The notes: a model not told the origin generated them from the letters alone. 64,000 nucleotides of DNA from an uncultured Dorea sp. (GCA_948602995.1 CAPEBR010000003.1:124001-188000), one strand, 5' to 3'; shown: positions 50,609 to 59,595, counted from the first letter of the stretch. Translations and numbers: made by a program.

Positions 50609-53600
50609 GAAGTACTCTGACTATCTGCTGCTATTTGCGCTTGCCGTAGTACTGTGTTGGCTGTTTGTCCTTCGCAGGGGCGTATTTGGCAGTGCGGTGG
50701 ACTGGATCAGCCAGCACAGCGTACTGCCGGACTATTTCCGGAAGCAGTTCTATGCGACAGGGGAGTTGTTTCCGGAATTCGCATTCCACATTGGCGGTGG
50801 GCAGAATATATATAATTTCGCTTATTACGGACTCTATAGTCCGGTTATTCTTTTATCCTGGCTGTTCCCCTTTGTAAAAATGTCTGATTACATGATGGCA
50901 GCGCAGTTTCTCTGTCTGGCGGCCTCTGTACTGCTTCTGTACGCATGGCTTCTTGGCCGGAAATTTCCCCGGGGAACTGCCCTTGGCATGGCGGTCATAT
51001 TTCTTTTGGCAGGTCCTATGATTTTTCATTCCTGTAAACAGATCATGTTCGTAAATTATATGCCTTTTTTATGCATGAGCTTTCTGGGAGTGGACCGGTA
51101 TTTTGACAAAAGGCGGTTCGGGCTTCTGGTCGCAGGCATTTTTCTGATGATTATGACAAGCTTTTATTTCAGTATCGGAGGGATGCTGGTGCTTTTGCTG
51201 TACGGAGTGCACCGGTATTTTGAAATGTGCGAAGGTGGGGGAGCGAAGCTTTCCTTTAAGGGATTTATGGGGGAGGGAATCCGTTTTCTGATTCCTTTTA
51301 TAACTGCGGTACTGATGAGCGGAATTCTGCTTGTCCCGACCGCGCTTGCGCTGACAGGCAGGGAGGACAGTGCATCAGGAGTGAAGGAGCTGTGGGAGCT
51401 TTTGATTCCCCGGCTGTCTGTGGAGCGCTTTTTTTATTCCCCCTACGGCGTCGGACTTACGACGCTCAGCGTCTCGGCTCTTGTGTCAGTGATGTTCCTG
51501 GGGAAGCTCTCAGAGCGTGTGCTTGCATGGGTCAGCGGCGCTGTGCTTGTATTCCCAGTGTTCGCCTGGCTCCTGAACGGAGGGCTCTATATCAGGGACA
51601 AGGTAATGATTCCATTTCTGCCGCTTCTGTGCTATATCACAGCATGCCATCTGCGCTCACTGGAGCAGGGGGAGTCTGGCCGGAATTGTAAAGGAGGCCA
51701 GTCTGCCGCAGAAAGACAGATGCGTGTCAGGCAGGACTGTGGCATCTGCGGAAGGAAAGAGCGTGTCAGAGAGGACTGCGGCATCTGCGGGAGGAAAGAA
51801 CGTGTCAGAGAAGACTGCGGCATTTGCATCAGCCGGGAAAGATGGCGGCGCAGAGCAGCCGTATGTCTGCCGGCGCTTGCATACCTGACGCCAATTCTGA
51901 TGGTCTGTAAAGAGATTGGGAAGGGAGAATATGGAGAGTACTGGAAGCTTGTGCTCCTGGAGGGGCTTCTTACCATGTGCCTCTTTTTATTCAGAAGGAG
52001 GCATGCAGTGCTCCTCCTCCTTCCGTCGGTTCTGTCCCTGGGGCTGTTCACAGGAGTAATGAATACCTGTGAAAATCAGACTGTGGACAGGGAATTTTAT
52101 GAGGCAGTGACGGACGAGGATGCGGGAAAGCTGATCCAGAAAGTAACTGGGAAGAAAGAGGAGCAGGGCGGAATCTACCGGATCGAGCAGGCGGGGGATG
52201 CTGCGCAAAAAGCGGCAAACCTTAACCGGATCCATGATATGAGTCAGCTTACCTCCTCCATTTATTCCTCATCCTATAATGCCGGTTATCAGAAATTCAG
52301 GGAGGAAGTATTCGAACTGGAGGAGCCGTTCCGCAATTTTCTGATGCAGCCTGCAGCGGACAATCCGGTATTTCAGGACTTTATGGGCGTGAAATACATA
52401 CTCCGCCGGACAAAGCCTGCCAGTCAGGAAGAGAAGCAGGGAGAGAATTCAGGGAACACGCTTTCCGGGTATACGCTCCTGGGAACAAAGGGGGCATGGG
52501 AGATGTATGAAAATGAGGATGCGCTTCCTGTTGCCTTTGCGACAGACCGGGTCATGACAGAGGAAGCATACGGGAAGCTTTCCTTCCCGTATAACCAGCT
52601 GGCGCTGCTGGAATATGCAGTGGCAGGGGAGGGAAGCGGCGATGCGGCAGCCGGTAAAGATGTGGCCGGTGAAGATACAGACAGTGAAGATCCAGATAAT
52701 AAAAAGCCGGATCGTACAGATATGGGCAGTGAAGAGCCGTCCGGTAACAAGCGGGAAAGTGAAGAAGCGGCCGATAAGGAGCCGGGCAGTAAAGAGAATA
52801 CTGTGGAGGCCGTGGACATTAAGTTCCCGGAGACGGTCTCATCGAAAAAGGATGAGACGAAAATGATAAATATTCCTGTCAGGGAAACGGAAAATATTCT
52901 ATTCCTGCAGTTTAGGGTAAAAAATTTAAGGCCCGGGCATGATCTGACAGTCTGGGTTGAGGGGACGCGAAACAAACTCACTTCAAACAGACATTTCTAC
53001 TATAATAAAAACACTGTATTTACGTATGCTGTCCCACTGGAAAAAGGACAGAAACAGATCAGGATAAAGTTCGGAGAAGGACATTATGAGATATCCGGCG
53101 TCAAGTGTTTCCTGGGCGCGCCTGTGAGCCGTGAAGAAGCGGGGCTATGCCAGTCGGAGTTTATGACAGACCAGGAAAAAACAAAGGGGAACGTAATCGC
53201 AGGAGAGATCAATGTAAAGTCAGACGGGTATTTTGTGACGACAATTCCTTATGATGAAAGCTTTGATGTGTACGTGGACGGCCAGGAGACAGGGAAGGAG
53301 AAGGTGAATACCACATTTCTGGGCTTTCAGATATCGGAAGGGGAGCATGAGATACGGATTGTCTACCATGCCCCCGGGATGCTTTTCGGGAAGCTTTTGT
53401 CACTTGCAGGAGTGGTACTTATGTTCGTCAATTGGGGACGGGGTATTTTTAAAAATACCCCGTCCCCGTGGTCGATGGGATTGGTAATGTCGTCCGTGAA
53501 GATTACTATTAGTGGGGATTCTTTTGGTACAAGGGATTATAGCAGAGGCGGCGGAATTGCAGGATATAATTCAGGTACAGTTGCAAATAATATAGTTGAA

Positions 53601-53714
53601 GCCTGTGAGTTGGTAGGACCTTGGGTGAGAAAAGGCGGCGTTATCGGGTACAATGATGGGGCTTATACAAATAATAGTTATAATGGTACTTTAAATCAGA
53701 CAGGAAATCAATAA
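50589..53714 (+). CDS. YfhO-family membrane protein, C-terminally fused to a GLUG-like fragment
   Basis: A 1041-residue polytopic protein of the YfhO family (GT-C-like), expected to transfer lipid-linked sugar outside the cell. About 12 helices lie in residues 8-500, with a large extracellular domain at 500-940 and a final helix near 935-950. Odd features: a 13-residue tandem repeat DCGICGRKERVRE at 383-410; a Glu/Asp/Ser-rich stretch at about 679-750; and from about residue 950 the frame reads through a Repeat B palindrome and adds about 80 residues with GLUG-like units (GGGIAGYNSGTVANN, GGVIGYNDGAYTNNSYNG), probably not native. Start ATG at 50589 after GGGAGGGTCAC. Confidence 0.82.
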   Translation: MKKFRYRKYSDYLLLFALAVVLCWLFVLRRGVFGSAVDWISQHSVLPDYFRKQFYATGELFPEFAFHIGGGQNIYNFAYYGLYSPVILLSWLFPFVKMSDYMMAAQFLCLAASVLLLYAWLLGRKFPRGTALGMAVIFLLAGPMIFHSCKQIMFVNYMPFLCMSFLGVDRYFDKRRFGLLVAGIFLMIMTSFYFSIGGMLVLLLYGVHRYFEMCEGGGAKLSFKGFMGEGIRFLIPFITAVLMSGILLVPTALALTGREDSASGVKELWELLIPRLSVERFFYSPYGVGLTTLSVSALVSVMFLGKLSERVLAWVSGAVLVFPVFAWLLNGGLYIRDKVMIPFLPLLCYITACHLRSLEQGESGRNCKGGQSAAERQMRVRQDCGICGRKERVREDCGICGRKERVREDCGICISRERWRRRAAVCLPALAYLTPILMVCKEIGKGEYGEYWKLVLLEGLLTMCLFLFRRRHAVLLLLPSVLSLGLFTGVMNTCENQTVDREFYEAVTDEDAGKLIQKVTGKKEEQGGIYRIEQAGDAAQKAANLNRIHDMSQLTSSIYSSSYNAGYQKFREEVFELEEPFRNFLMQPAADNPVFQDFMGVKYILRRTKPASQEEKQGENSGNTLSGYTLLGTKGAWEMYENEDALPVAFATDRVMTEEAYGKLSFPYNQLALLEYAVAGEGSGDAAAGKDVAGEDTDSEDPDNKKPDRTDMGSEEPSGNKRESEEAADKEPGSKENTVEAVDIKFPETVSSKKDETKMINIPVRETENILFLQFRVKNLRPGHDLTVWVEGTRNKLTSNRHFYYNKNTVFTYAVPLEKGQKQIRIKFGEGHYEISGVKCFLGAPVSREEAGLCQSEFMTDQEKTKGNVIAGEINVKSDGYFVTTIPYDESFDVYVDGQETGKEKVNTTFLGFQISEGEHEIRIVYHAPGMLFGKLLSLAGVVLMFVNWGRGIFKNTPSPWSMGLVMSSVKITISGDSFGTRDYSRGGGIAGYNSGTVANNIVEACELVGPWVRKGGVIGYNDGAYTNNSYNGTLNQTGNQ
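51735..51841 (+). repeat. 39-bp in-frame tandem repeat within the YfhO-family gene
   Basis: Units 51735-51773 and 51774-51812 are nearly identical; a third partial unit follows (51813-51841) and a partial one precedes. Each encodes DCGICGRKERVRE, giving three CxxC pairs in a basic loop between membrane helices. Confidence 0.85.
53434..53467. repeat. Repeat B palindrome, copy 4 (read through in frame)
   Basis: Perfect 34-bp palindrome GGGGACGGGGTATTTTT plus its reverse complement. Its centre differs from copies 1-3 by a paired change (GCAT/ATGC to GTAT/ATAC). In the YfhO frame it is read as WGRGIFKNTPSP without a stop. Confidence 0.9.
53468..53714 (+). pseudogene. GLUG-motif surface protein fragment
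   Basis: The last 80 or so codons of the open frame encode SVKITISGDSFGTRDYSRGG then GIAGYNSGTVANN and GVIGYNDGAYTNN, typical of GLUG repeats of large secreted proteins, with no relation to YfhO proteins. It appears to be the 3' remnant of another gene joined at the Repeat B copy. Confidence 0.55.
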
Positions 53715-53729
53715 AGACGATGCCGAACA

Positions 53730-53765
53730 TACCGGGAGCGTAATCTCATGCTTCCGGTATTTTTA
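53730..53765 (+). terminator. Rho-independent terminator
   Basis: TACCGGGAGC ... GCTTCCGGTA stem with an AT-rich loop and TTTTTAA after it, 15 bp beyond the stop at 53714. Confidence 0.7.
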
Positions 53766-53878
53766 AAATGCTGTTTATCATTCGGAATCTAATTGAGTTA
53801 ACTTCTGATATGTGATAATATATAAGACAAGACGGGCCTGATCAGTGAGCTTCTAAGAACCAGCAGAGCTTCATAACA

Positions 53879-53905
53879 GCATTTTTAAGAATGCCCCGTC
53901 CCCAA
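53879..53905. repeat. Repeat B, half copy
   Basis: GCATTTTTAAGAATGCCCCGTCCCCAA: the right arm and centre of the palindrome remain and the left GGGGACGGG arm is missing. With copy 4 it brackets the GLUG fragment, as expected if recombination or deletion happened between copies. Confidence 0.8.
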
Positions 53906-53920
53906 AGTTGGAGGGATAAA

Positions 53921-54601
53921 ATGGACAGACCTATTACAACATTATTTATGCTAATGTCTGTTGATGGTAAAATCAGCACCGGAGCATCAGATCATTTAGA
54001 CGTGGATAAGGATTTTCCTAAAATTACAGGAGTGAAAGAAGGATTACACCAATATTATGAAATAGAGCAGACGACAGATTTATGGTCGCTTAATTCCGGA
54101 AGAGTGCAGGCCAAAATCGGTATAAACACAGCAGACATGCCAAATAAAACGCCCGTCTCTTTTATTGTAATTGATAATAAACATTTAAAAGAACATGGGG
54201 TACGTTACTTTTGCGCTTTATCAAAACAATTTGTGCTGGTTACATCTAATGATAAACATCCGGCATTTGAAATAGAAGAAGATAATCTCCATATCATATA
54301 TCAAAATGAACTATCGTTGAAAGATGTTCTTGCTAAACTCAAGTCACAATATAGTTGTGAGAGAATAACGATACAAACTGGTGGTACATTAAACGAACTG
54401 TTTCTCCGTGAAAAGCTGATAGATTATCTTGATATTGTTGTAGCACCTGTATTAGTTGGCGGTAAAGATACATCCACTTTAATCGATGGGAAATCTTTAG
54501 TGTCAGAAAGCGAATTATCAAGACTAGGTGTGTTGAAATTGCAGGAATGTGTAGTTTTGGAAAACTCATATCTTAGATTACGTTATAGGGTAATTTACTG
54601 A
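53921..54601 (+). CDS. RibD C-terminal domain (dihydrofolate reductase-like) protein
   Basis: A 226-residue NADPH-dependent reductase-fold protein like the C-terminal domain of RibD: RPITTLFMLMSVDGKISTG at the N-terminus, TDLWSLNSGRVQAKIG, ITIQTGGTLNELFLREKLIDYLDIVVAPVLVGGKDTSTL in the core. Stand-alone members are diverse; riboflavin synthesis is not implied because the deaminase domain and rib genes are absent. AT-rich compared with neighbours, suggesting acquisition. The ATG at 53921 follows GGAGGGATAAA, right after the half Repeat B. Confidence 0.88.
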   Translation: MDRPITTLFMLMSVDGKISTGASDHLDVDKDFPKITGVKEGLHQYYEIEQTTDLWSLNSGRVQAKIGINTADMPNKTPVSFIVIDNKHLKEHGVRYFCALSKQFVLVTSNDKHPAFEIEEDNLHIIYQNELSLKDVLAKLKSQYSCERITIQTGGTLNELFLREKLIDYLDIVVAPVLVGGKDTSTLIDGKSLVSESELSRLGVLKLQECVVLENSYLRLRYRVIY

Positions 54602-54730
54602 CGGTTTTTTGGCTTTCTGATGCCGTCTGCAGGAAATATGATGAAGCCCAAACCTATCATGATGGGAAATATGGAAGCTTCTTGATCTGTTATTTCATGT
54701 TATAATCTTAACTGGAAGGGATGTGATGAT

Positions 54731-55288
54731 ATGGGCCTGTCAGAATTTGAACGAAAAAAAGATGAAAAGATGGATGGCGTGATTTATGATATGTCGCCTT
54801 CACCGGGATATCAGCATGGGATTATAAACAATAACATAAATACAATTTTAAAAATTGGTTTAAAAAACAGTTTGTGTCTTGTATTTATGGAAAACTTGGA
54901 TTTTAAATATCACCTAGAGGTAAATGATGATTATTTGTGTCCTGATATTATGGTAATCTGTGACCGTAAGCATTTAAAAGGAGGTTTCTATAGCGGAGTA
55001 CCTAAATTTATCGTGGAAACATTGAGCCCTTCAACGGCTAAGAGGGATAGAGCTGAAAAGAAGGGTATTTATGAAAAAGTGGGAGTGGAAGAGTACTGGA
55101 TTGTTTCACCGCAGGGGAAATCGGTGGAAATATATTATCTGCAAGATGGGAAGTATATTCTGGAAGAGAATTATATTCTAGTAGAAGATAAAGAAGATGA
55201 GCACTATAATGCAGAGACAATAATTAGTTTACGGGCGTTTCCGCATATTACGATGGAATTAAGAGATATATTTGAAAAAGTGGATTAG
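54731..55288 (+). CDS. Uma2-family (DUF820) putative restriction-like endonuclease
   Basis: A 185-residue protein with the PD-(D/E)XK-like Uma2 fold: DGVIYDMSPSPGYQHGIINNNI, LCPDIMVICDR with the catalytic aspartate, KFIVETLSPSTAKRDRAEKKGIYEKVGVEEYWIV with glutamate and lysine. Nuclease activity of this family is predicted rather than proven. AT-rich and next to the RibD-like gene in a probable acquired stretch. Start ATG at 54731 after GGAAGGGATGTGATGAT. A TATAAT lies at about 54701-54706. Confidence 0.9.
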   Translation: MGLSEFERKKDEKMDGVIYDMSPSPGYQHGIINNNINTILKIGLKNSLCLVFMENLDFKYHLEVNDDYLCPDIMVICDRKHLKGGFYSGVPKFIVETLSPSTAKRDRAEKKGIYEKVGVEEYWIVSPQGKSVEIYYLQDGKYILEENYILVEDKEDEHYNAETIISLRAFPHITMELRDIFEKVD

Positions 55289-55368
55289 ATGCTATGTGAT
55301 GGCGGGGAGGTATCTTGCGTCCGGGCGTATTCAGGGAGATTTCCGGACTAACTGTCCGCTCATAGTTA

Positions 55369-55501
55369 GTTACTGTTCACTCCGTGACCAGTAACATTCG
55401 CAAATCCATCTGAAATTCGCTCCGCGAATGGAATTTGCTCACTCTTGAATCACTTTCTTACGGTCTGTGCAGTAAATGCACAGACCTGTGTGAACAGTAA
55501 C
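55369..55501 (+). repeat. Repeat A, copy 5 (complete)
   Basis: Complete copy: GTTACTGTTCAC TCCG TGACCAGTAAC, hairpin 1 with ATTCGC TCC GCGAAT, linker TTGAATCACTTTCTTACGG, hairpin 2 GGTCTGTGC AGTAAAT GCACAGACC, closing GTGTGAACAGTAAC. Hairpin 2 arms differ from copy 1 by paired changes. It occupies much of the 398-bp gap before glyS. Confidence 0.88.
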
Positions 55502-55539
55502 CATAGTTACATAATACTCCTGTGATTCAACATTGAGGC

Positions 55540-55568
55540 TTGCAAATAAGGGAAACGCAAGGTATAAT
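55540..55568 (+). promoter_or_regulatory. Vegetative promoter of the glycyl-tRNA synthetase gene
   Basis: TTGCAA at 55540-55545 and consensus TATAAT at 55563-55568, spacer 17 bp, 119 bp before the start codon. The leader shows no recognisable T-box. Confidence 0.75.
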
Positions 55569-55686
55569 AGCTGTAACTTTCCTGTATCCTGTGCATCTGA
55601 TGCGCAGAATGCGGGAATATGATTCGGGAGTGTAATATAATAGCTGCTGGTCATAAACATTACAGAAAAAGGAGTGTAAGAGGAAT

Positions 55687-57078
55687 ATGGTAGAGAAGAC
55701 AATGGATAAGATTGTAGCACTGGCGAAGTCAAGAGGATTCGTATATCCAGGCTCCGAGATTTACGGCGGTCTTGCCAATACATGGGATTACGGCAACCTC
55801 GGAGTGGAGCTTAAGAACAATGTTAAGAAAGCATGGTGGCAGAAGTTCGTACAGGAATCCCCCCACAATGTCGGTGTAGACTGTGCAATTCTCATGAATC
55901 CGCAGACATGGGTGGCAAGCGGCCATCTCGGCGGATTCAGCGACCCGCTTATGGACTGTAAGGAATGTCATGAGCGTTTCCGTGCAGATAAAATGATTGA
56001 AGATTACGCAAAAGAGAATGGGCTTGACATCGGCGACACCATTGATGGATGGAGTCATGAGAAGATGCAGGATTACATTGCAGAGCATGAGATTCCGTGT
56101 CCGACCTGCGGAAAGCACAACTTTACAGAGATCCGTGAGTTTAACCTTATGTTCAAGACCTTTCAGGGCGTTACAGAGGATGCGAAGAGCATCGTATATC
56201 TGCGTCCTGAGACGGCACAGGGTATTTTTGTAAACTTTAAGAATGTACAGCGCACTTCCAGAAAGAAGATTCCGTTTGGTATCTGCCAGATCGGCAAGTC
56301 CTTCCGGAACGAGATTACGCCGGGCAACTTCACCTTCCGTACAAGGGAGTTCGAGCAGATGGAGTTAGAGTTCTTCTGCGAGCCGGATACAGACCTTGAG
56401 TGGTTCGCATACTGGAAGCAGTTCTGCCTTGACTGGTTAAAGGCACTGGGTCTTAAAGAGGAAGAGGTCCGCTATCGTGACCATACGCCGGAGGAGCTGA
56501 GCCATTACAGCAAGGCAACAACAGATGTGGAATTCCTGTTCCCGTTTGGATGGGGCGAGCTGTGGGGAATTGCGGACAGAACCGACTTTGACCTTACACA
56601 GCATCAGAATGTATCCAAGCAGGATATGAGCTACTTTGATGATGAGAAGAAGACAAAGTATGTTCCATATGTAATCGAGCCGTCACTGGGCGCTGACCGT
56701 ATGGTGCTTGCATTCCTGTGCAGCGCTTACGACGAGGAGGAGCTGGAAGGCGGGGACGTAAGAACCGTGCTTCATTTCCACCCGGCGCTGGCTCCGGTGA
56801 AGATCGGGGTGCTTCCGCTTTCCAAGAAGCTGAATGAGGGTGCTGAGAAGGTATACGCACAGCTCTCTAAGAAATTTAACTGTGAGTATGACGAGCGCGG
56901 GAATATCGGCAAGCGTTACCGCCGTCAGGATGAGATCGGTACGCCGTTCTGTGTAACATACGATTTCGATTCTGAGGAAGACGGTGCAGTGACCGTCCGC
57001 GACCGTGACACGATGGAGCAGGAGAGAGTGAAGATCGAAGATCTGAATGCATATTTCGAGAAGAAGTTTGAGTGGTAG
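55687..57078 (+). CDS. glyS: Glycine--tRNA ligase, dimeric type
   Basis: A 463-residue class II synthetase of the alpha2 (GlyQS-like) type that charges tRNA-Gly. Class II motif 2 is FRNEITPGNFTFRTREFEQMELEFF and motif 3 is GADRMVLAFL; the insert holds zinc-like cysteines (CKECHERFR, CPTCGKHN). C-terminal anticodon-binding domain from about 360. Start ATG at 55687 after AAAAGGAGTGTAAGAGGAAT. Threonine-to-glycine genes follow. Confidence 0.96.
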   Translation: MVEKTMDKIVALAKSRGFVYPGSEIYGGLANTWDYGNLGVELKNNVKKAWWQKFVQESPHNVGVDCAILMNPQTWVASGHLGGFSDPLMDCKECHERFRADKMIEDYAKENGLDIGDTIDGWSHEKMQDYIAEHEIPCPTCGKHNFTEIREFNLMFKTFQGVTEDAKSIVYLRPETAQGIFVNFKNVQRTSRKKIPFGICQIGKSFRNEITPGNFTFRTREFEQMELEFFCEPDTDLEWFAYWKQFCLDWLKALGLKEEEVRYRDHTPEELSHYSKATTDVEFLFPFGWGELWGIADRTDFDLTQHQNVSKQDMSYFDDEKKTKYVPYVIEPSLGADRMVLAFLCSAYDEEELEGGDVRTVLHFHPALAPVKIGVLPLSKKLNEGAEKVYAQLSKKFNCEYDERGNIGKRYRRQDEIGTPFCVTYDFDSEEDGAVTVRDRDTMEQERVKIEDLNAYFEKKFEW

Positions 57079-57111
57079 TATGATCTGGACAGCTGCGAGG
57101 ATGGATCAGAG

Positions 57112-57148
57112 ATGAGGAGAAGACCAGTGGTTTTCTCCTCATTTTTTA
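57112..57148 (+). terminator. Rho-independent terminator
   Basis: ATGAGGAGAA / TTCTCCTCAT stem with an inner ACCA/TGGT pairing and T-run, 34 bp after the glyS stop. Confidence 0.85.
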
Positions 57149-57269
57149 TGATAAAGTCAGAAATTTAATGAGAACCCCCCATTGTATCCGCGTTAGTAAA
57201 ATGTTACAATAGTTGTGTCACGGTAAATTTTTTTATCTGAAAAACATTTATATATGGGAGGTTTTAAAA

Positions 57270-58331
57270 TTGAGTGCAGCAAATGATGGATTAATGTGGG
57301 CGCTTGTGAAGGAGAAGCCCGAGGAAGGACTGTGGATGAAGCGTGTGCCGGTGCCGGGAGTGGGGCCGAATGATGTGAAGATTAAGATTCACAAGACCGC
57401 CATCTGCGGTACGGATGTGCATATTTACCAGTGGAATGACTGGGCACAGCATACAATTCCGGCTGGACTGACCGCAGGTCATGAGTATGTTGGGGAAGTC
57501 GTGGAAAAGGGGGAAGGAGTACGTGGCTTTCAGATTGGGGATCTGGTGTCAGGGGAAGGACACATCACGTGCGGAAAATGCCGTAACTGCCTGGAGGGGC
57601 ACAAGGAGAACTGTAAGGATGCAAAGGGCGTAGGCGTTAACAGGAACGGCGCATTTGCAGAGTATCTTGTGATACCGTCCTGTAATGTATGGCCATGCAA
57701 TCCGGCGATTCCAGAGGAGATGTATGCCATCTTTGATCCTTTTGGAAATGCTACACACACAGCACTGTCTTTTGAGATGCTGGGAGAGGATGTGCTCGTG
57801 GCAGGAGCGGGTCCTATCGGATGTATGGCAGCAGCCATTGCAAAGTTCTCAGGGGCGAGACATGTCGTTGTCACGGATATGAATCCATACCGTCTTGAAC
57901 TTGCAGAAAAGCTTGGCGCAACGAGAACCGTGAATTTAAAGGAAGAGAAGCTTGAAGAGGTCATGAAGGATATCGGCATGACGGAAGGGTTTGATGTCGG
58001 CCTGGAGATGTCCGGATCGCAGGCAGGGCTGCATCAGATGATCCATAATATGAAGCATGGAGGGAATATCGCCCTGCTGGGTCTGCAGAGAACGGACGCG
58101 GTCGTAGATCTTGAGACCGTGATTTTTAACGGGCTGAATATCCGGGGAATCTATGGAAGAAAGGTGTGGGATACCTGGTACAAGATGTCTACCATGGTTC
58201 AGGCGGGATTAGACATCTCTCCGATTATCACGCATCATTTTGACATCAAAGATTACGAAAAGGGCTTTGAGGCAATGATTTCAGGAAAGTCAGGAAAGGT
58301 AATTCTGGACTGGGCTCATGTGAACGATTAG
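57270..58331 (+). CDS. tdh: L-threonine 3-dehydrogenase
   Basis: A 353-residue zinc-dependent medium-chain dehydrogenase oxidising threonine to 2-amino-3-oxobutanoate with NAD. Catalytic zinc ligands in AICGTDVHIYQW and GHEYVGEV, structural zinc cysteines in CGKCRNCLEGHKENC, and the NAD loop AGAGPIGCMAAA. The start is TTG at 57270 with GGGAGG eight bases upstream; longer in-frame starts lack a site. It lies 70 bp upstream of kbl, the next enzyme of the pathway. Confidence 0.95.
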   Translation: MSAANDGLMWALVKEKPEEGLWMKRVPVPGVGPNDVKIKIHKTAICGTDVHIYQWNDWAQHTIPAGLTAGHEYVGEVVEKGEGVRGFQIGDLVSGEGHITCGKCRNCLEGHKENCKDAKGVGVNRNGAFAEYLVIPSCNVWPCNPAIPEEMYAIFDPFGNATHTALSFEMLGEDVLVAGAGPIGCMAAAIAKFSGARHVVVTDMNPYRLELAEKLGATRTVNLKEEKLEEVMKDIGMTEGFDVGLEMSGSQAGLHQMIHNMKHGGNIALLGLQRTDAVVDLETVIFNGLNIRGIYGRKVWDTWYKMSTMVQAGLDISPIITHHFDIKDYEKGFEAMISGKSGKVILDWAHVND

Positions 58332-58401
58332 TACATTATTGCATGAATCAGGGAACAGAATAGTTACAGGAACAGTTAATTAAGAAAGAGAGAAGAAAAA
58401 G

Positions 58402-59595
58402 ATGGCAAGAAAAGATGATATTTTAAATATTTATACAAAAGAAGTGGAAGGAATCAGGGAGGCAGGTCTTTTTAAGGGCGAAGCACCTTTCATATCTCCC
58501 CAGGGAGCAAGGGTGAAGATGGAGGATGGAAGAGAGCTTCTGTGCATGTGTGCAAACAATTACCTTGGCCTTGGTGACAGTCCCCGTCTGATTGAGGCTG
58601 CGAAGAGGACCTATGATGAGAAGGGCTACGGCGTTGCTTCCGTACGTTTCATCTGTGGTACGCAGGATATACATAAAAGGCTAGAAAAGAAGATCTCAGA
58701 CTTTCTGGGAACGGATGACACTATTCTCTACTCTTCCTGCTTTGATGCCAACGGAGGTCTGTTTGAGACGATTCTGACAGCTGAGGATGCGGTGATCAGT
58801 GACGAACTGAACCATGCCTCTATTATCGACGGGGTGAGACTGTGCAAGGCAAAGCGTTTCCGCTATAAGAATAACAACATGGAGGATCTGGAAGCAAAGC
58901 TTAAGGAGGCAGATGAAGCAGGGGCTCGTATTAAGCTGATTGCCACTGACGGCGTATTTTCCATGGATGGCATTATCTGTAACCTGAAAGGGGTGTGCGA
59001 CCTTGCAGATCAGTACAATGCCCTTGTAATGGTTGACGACAGCCATGCAGTGGGATTTGTGGGAAAGACAGGACGCGGCACGCCGGAGTACTGCGGCGTC
59101 CAGGGCCGCGTGGATATTATCACGGGAACACTGGGAAAAGCCCTTGGAGGGGCGTCAGGCGGATACACCTCCGGACGCAGGGAGATCATTGACCTTCTGC
59201 GGCAGAGAAGCCGCCCGTACTTATTCTCCAATTCCCTTGCACCGGCGATTGCAGGAGCAAGCATCGAATTATTTGATATGCTGGATGAGAGCACCGAGCT
59301 TCGCGACCACCTGGAGGACGTGACCGCATATTACCGGAAGGAGCTGGAGGATAATGGCTTTGACATTATTCCGGGAACTCATCCTTGTGTGCCGGTCATG
59401 CTGTATGATGAAAAGACGGCAGCAGAATTTGCAAAGCGGATGATGGAAAAGGGCGTGTATGTAGTAGCCTTCTCCTACCCGGTCGTACCGAAGGGAAAAG
59501 CAAGGATCCGTACACAGGTATGCGCCGGTCATACAAAGGAAGACATAGACTTTATCGTAAAATGCTTTAAGGAAGTCAGGGAAGAAATGAAGTAA
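58402..59595 (+). CDS. kbl: Glycine C-acetyltransferase (2-amino-3-ketobutyrate CoA ligase)
   Basis: A 397-residue PLP enzyme of the alpha-oxoamine synthase family, splitting 2-amino-3-oxobutanoate with CoA into glycine and acetyl-CoA. PLP lysine 246 in GTLGKALGGASGGYTSG, plus CANNYLGL, LNHASIIDGVRLCKA and VDDSHAVGFVGKTGRGTPE. With tdh it turns threonine into glycine, next to the glycyl-tRNA synthetase gene. Start ATG after AAGAAAGAGAGAAGAAAAAG. Confidence 0.95.
   Translation: MARKDDILNIYTKEVEGIREAGLFKGEAPFISPQGARVKMEDGRELLCMCANNYLGLGDSPRLIEAAKRTYDEKGYGVASVRFICGTQDIHKRLEKKISDFLGTDDTILYSSCFDANGGLFETILTAEDAVISDELNHASIIDGVRLCKAKRFRYKNNNMEDLEAKLKEADEAGARIKLIATDGVFSMDGIICNLKGVCDLADQYNALVMVDDSHAVGFVGKTGRGTPEYCGVQGRVDIITGTLGKALGGASGGYTSGRREIIDLLRQRSRPYLFSNSLAPAIAGASIELFDMLDESTELRDHLEDVTAYYRKELEDNGFDIIPGTHPCVPVMLYDEKTAAEFAKRMMEKGVYVVAFSYPVVPKGKARIRTQVCAGHTKEDIDFIVKCFKEVREEMK

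Noticed and set aside
55289..55686. Possible T-box leader for the glycyl-tRNA synthetase gene
   Set aside because: No T-box consensus and no specifier stem were found; the gap is explained by Repeat A copy 5, a promoter and a short leader.
57149..57269. Glycine riboswitch before tdh-kbl
   Set aside because: No tandem aptamer sequence and too little space; the leader is AT-rich and unstructured by eye.
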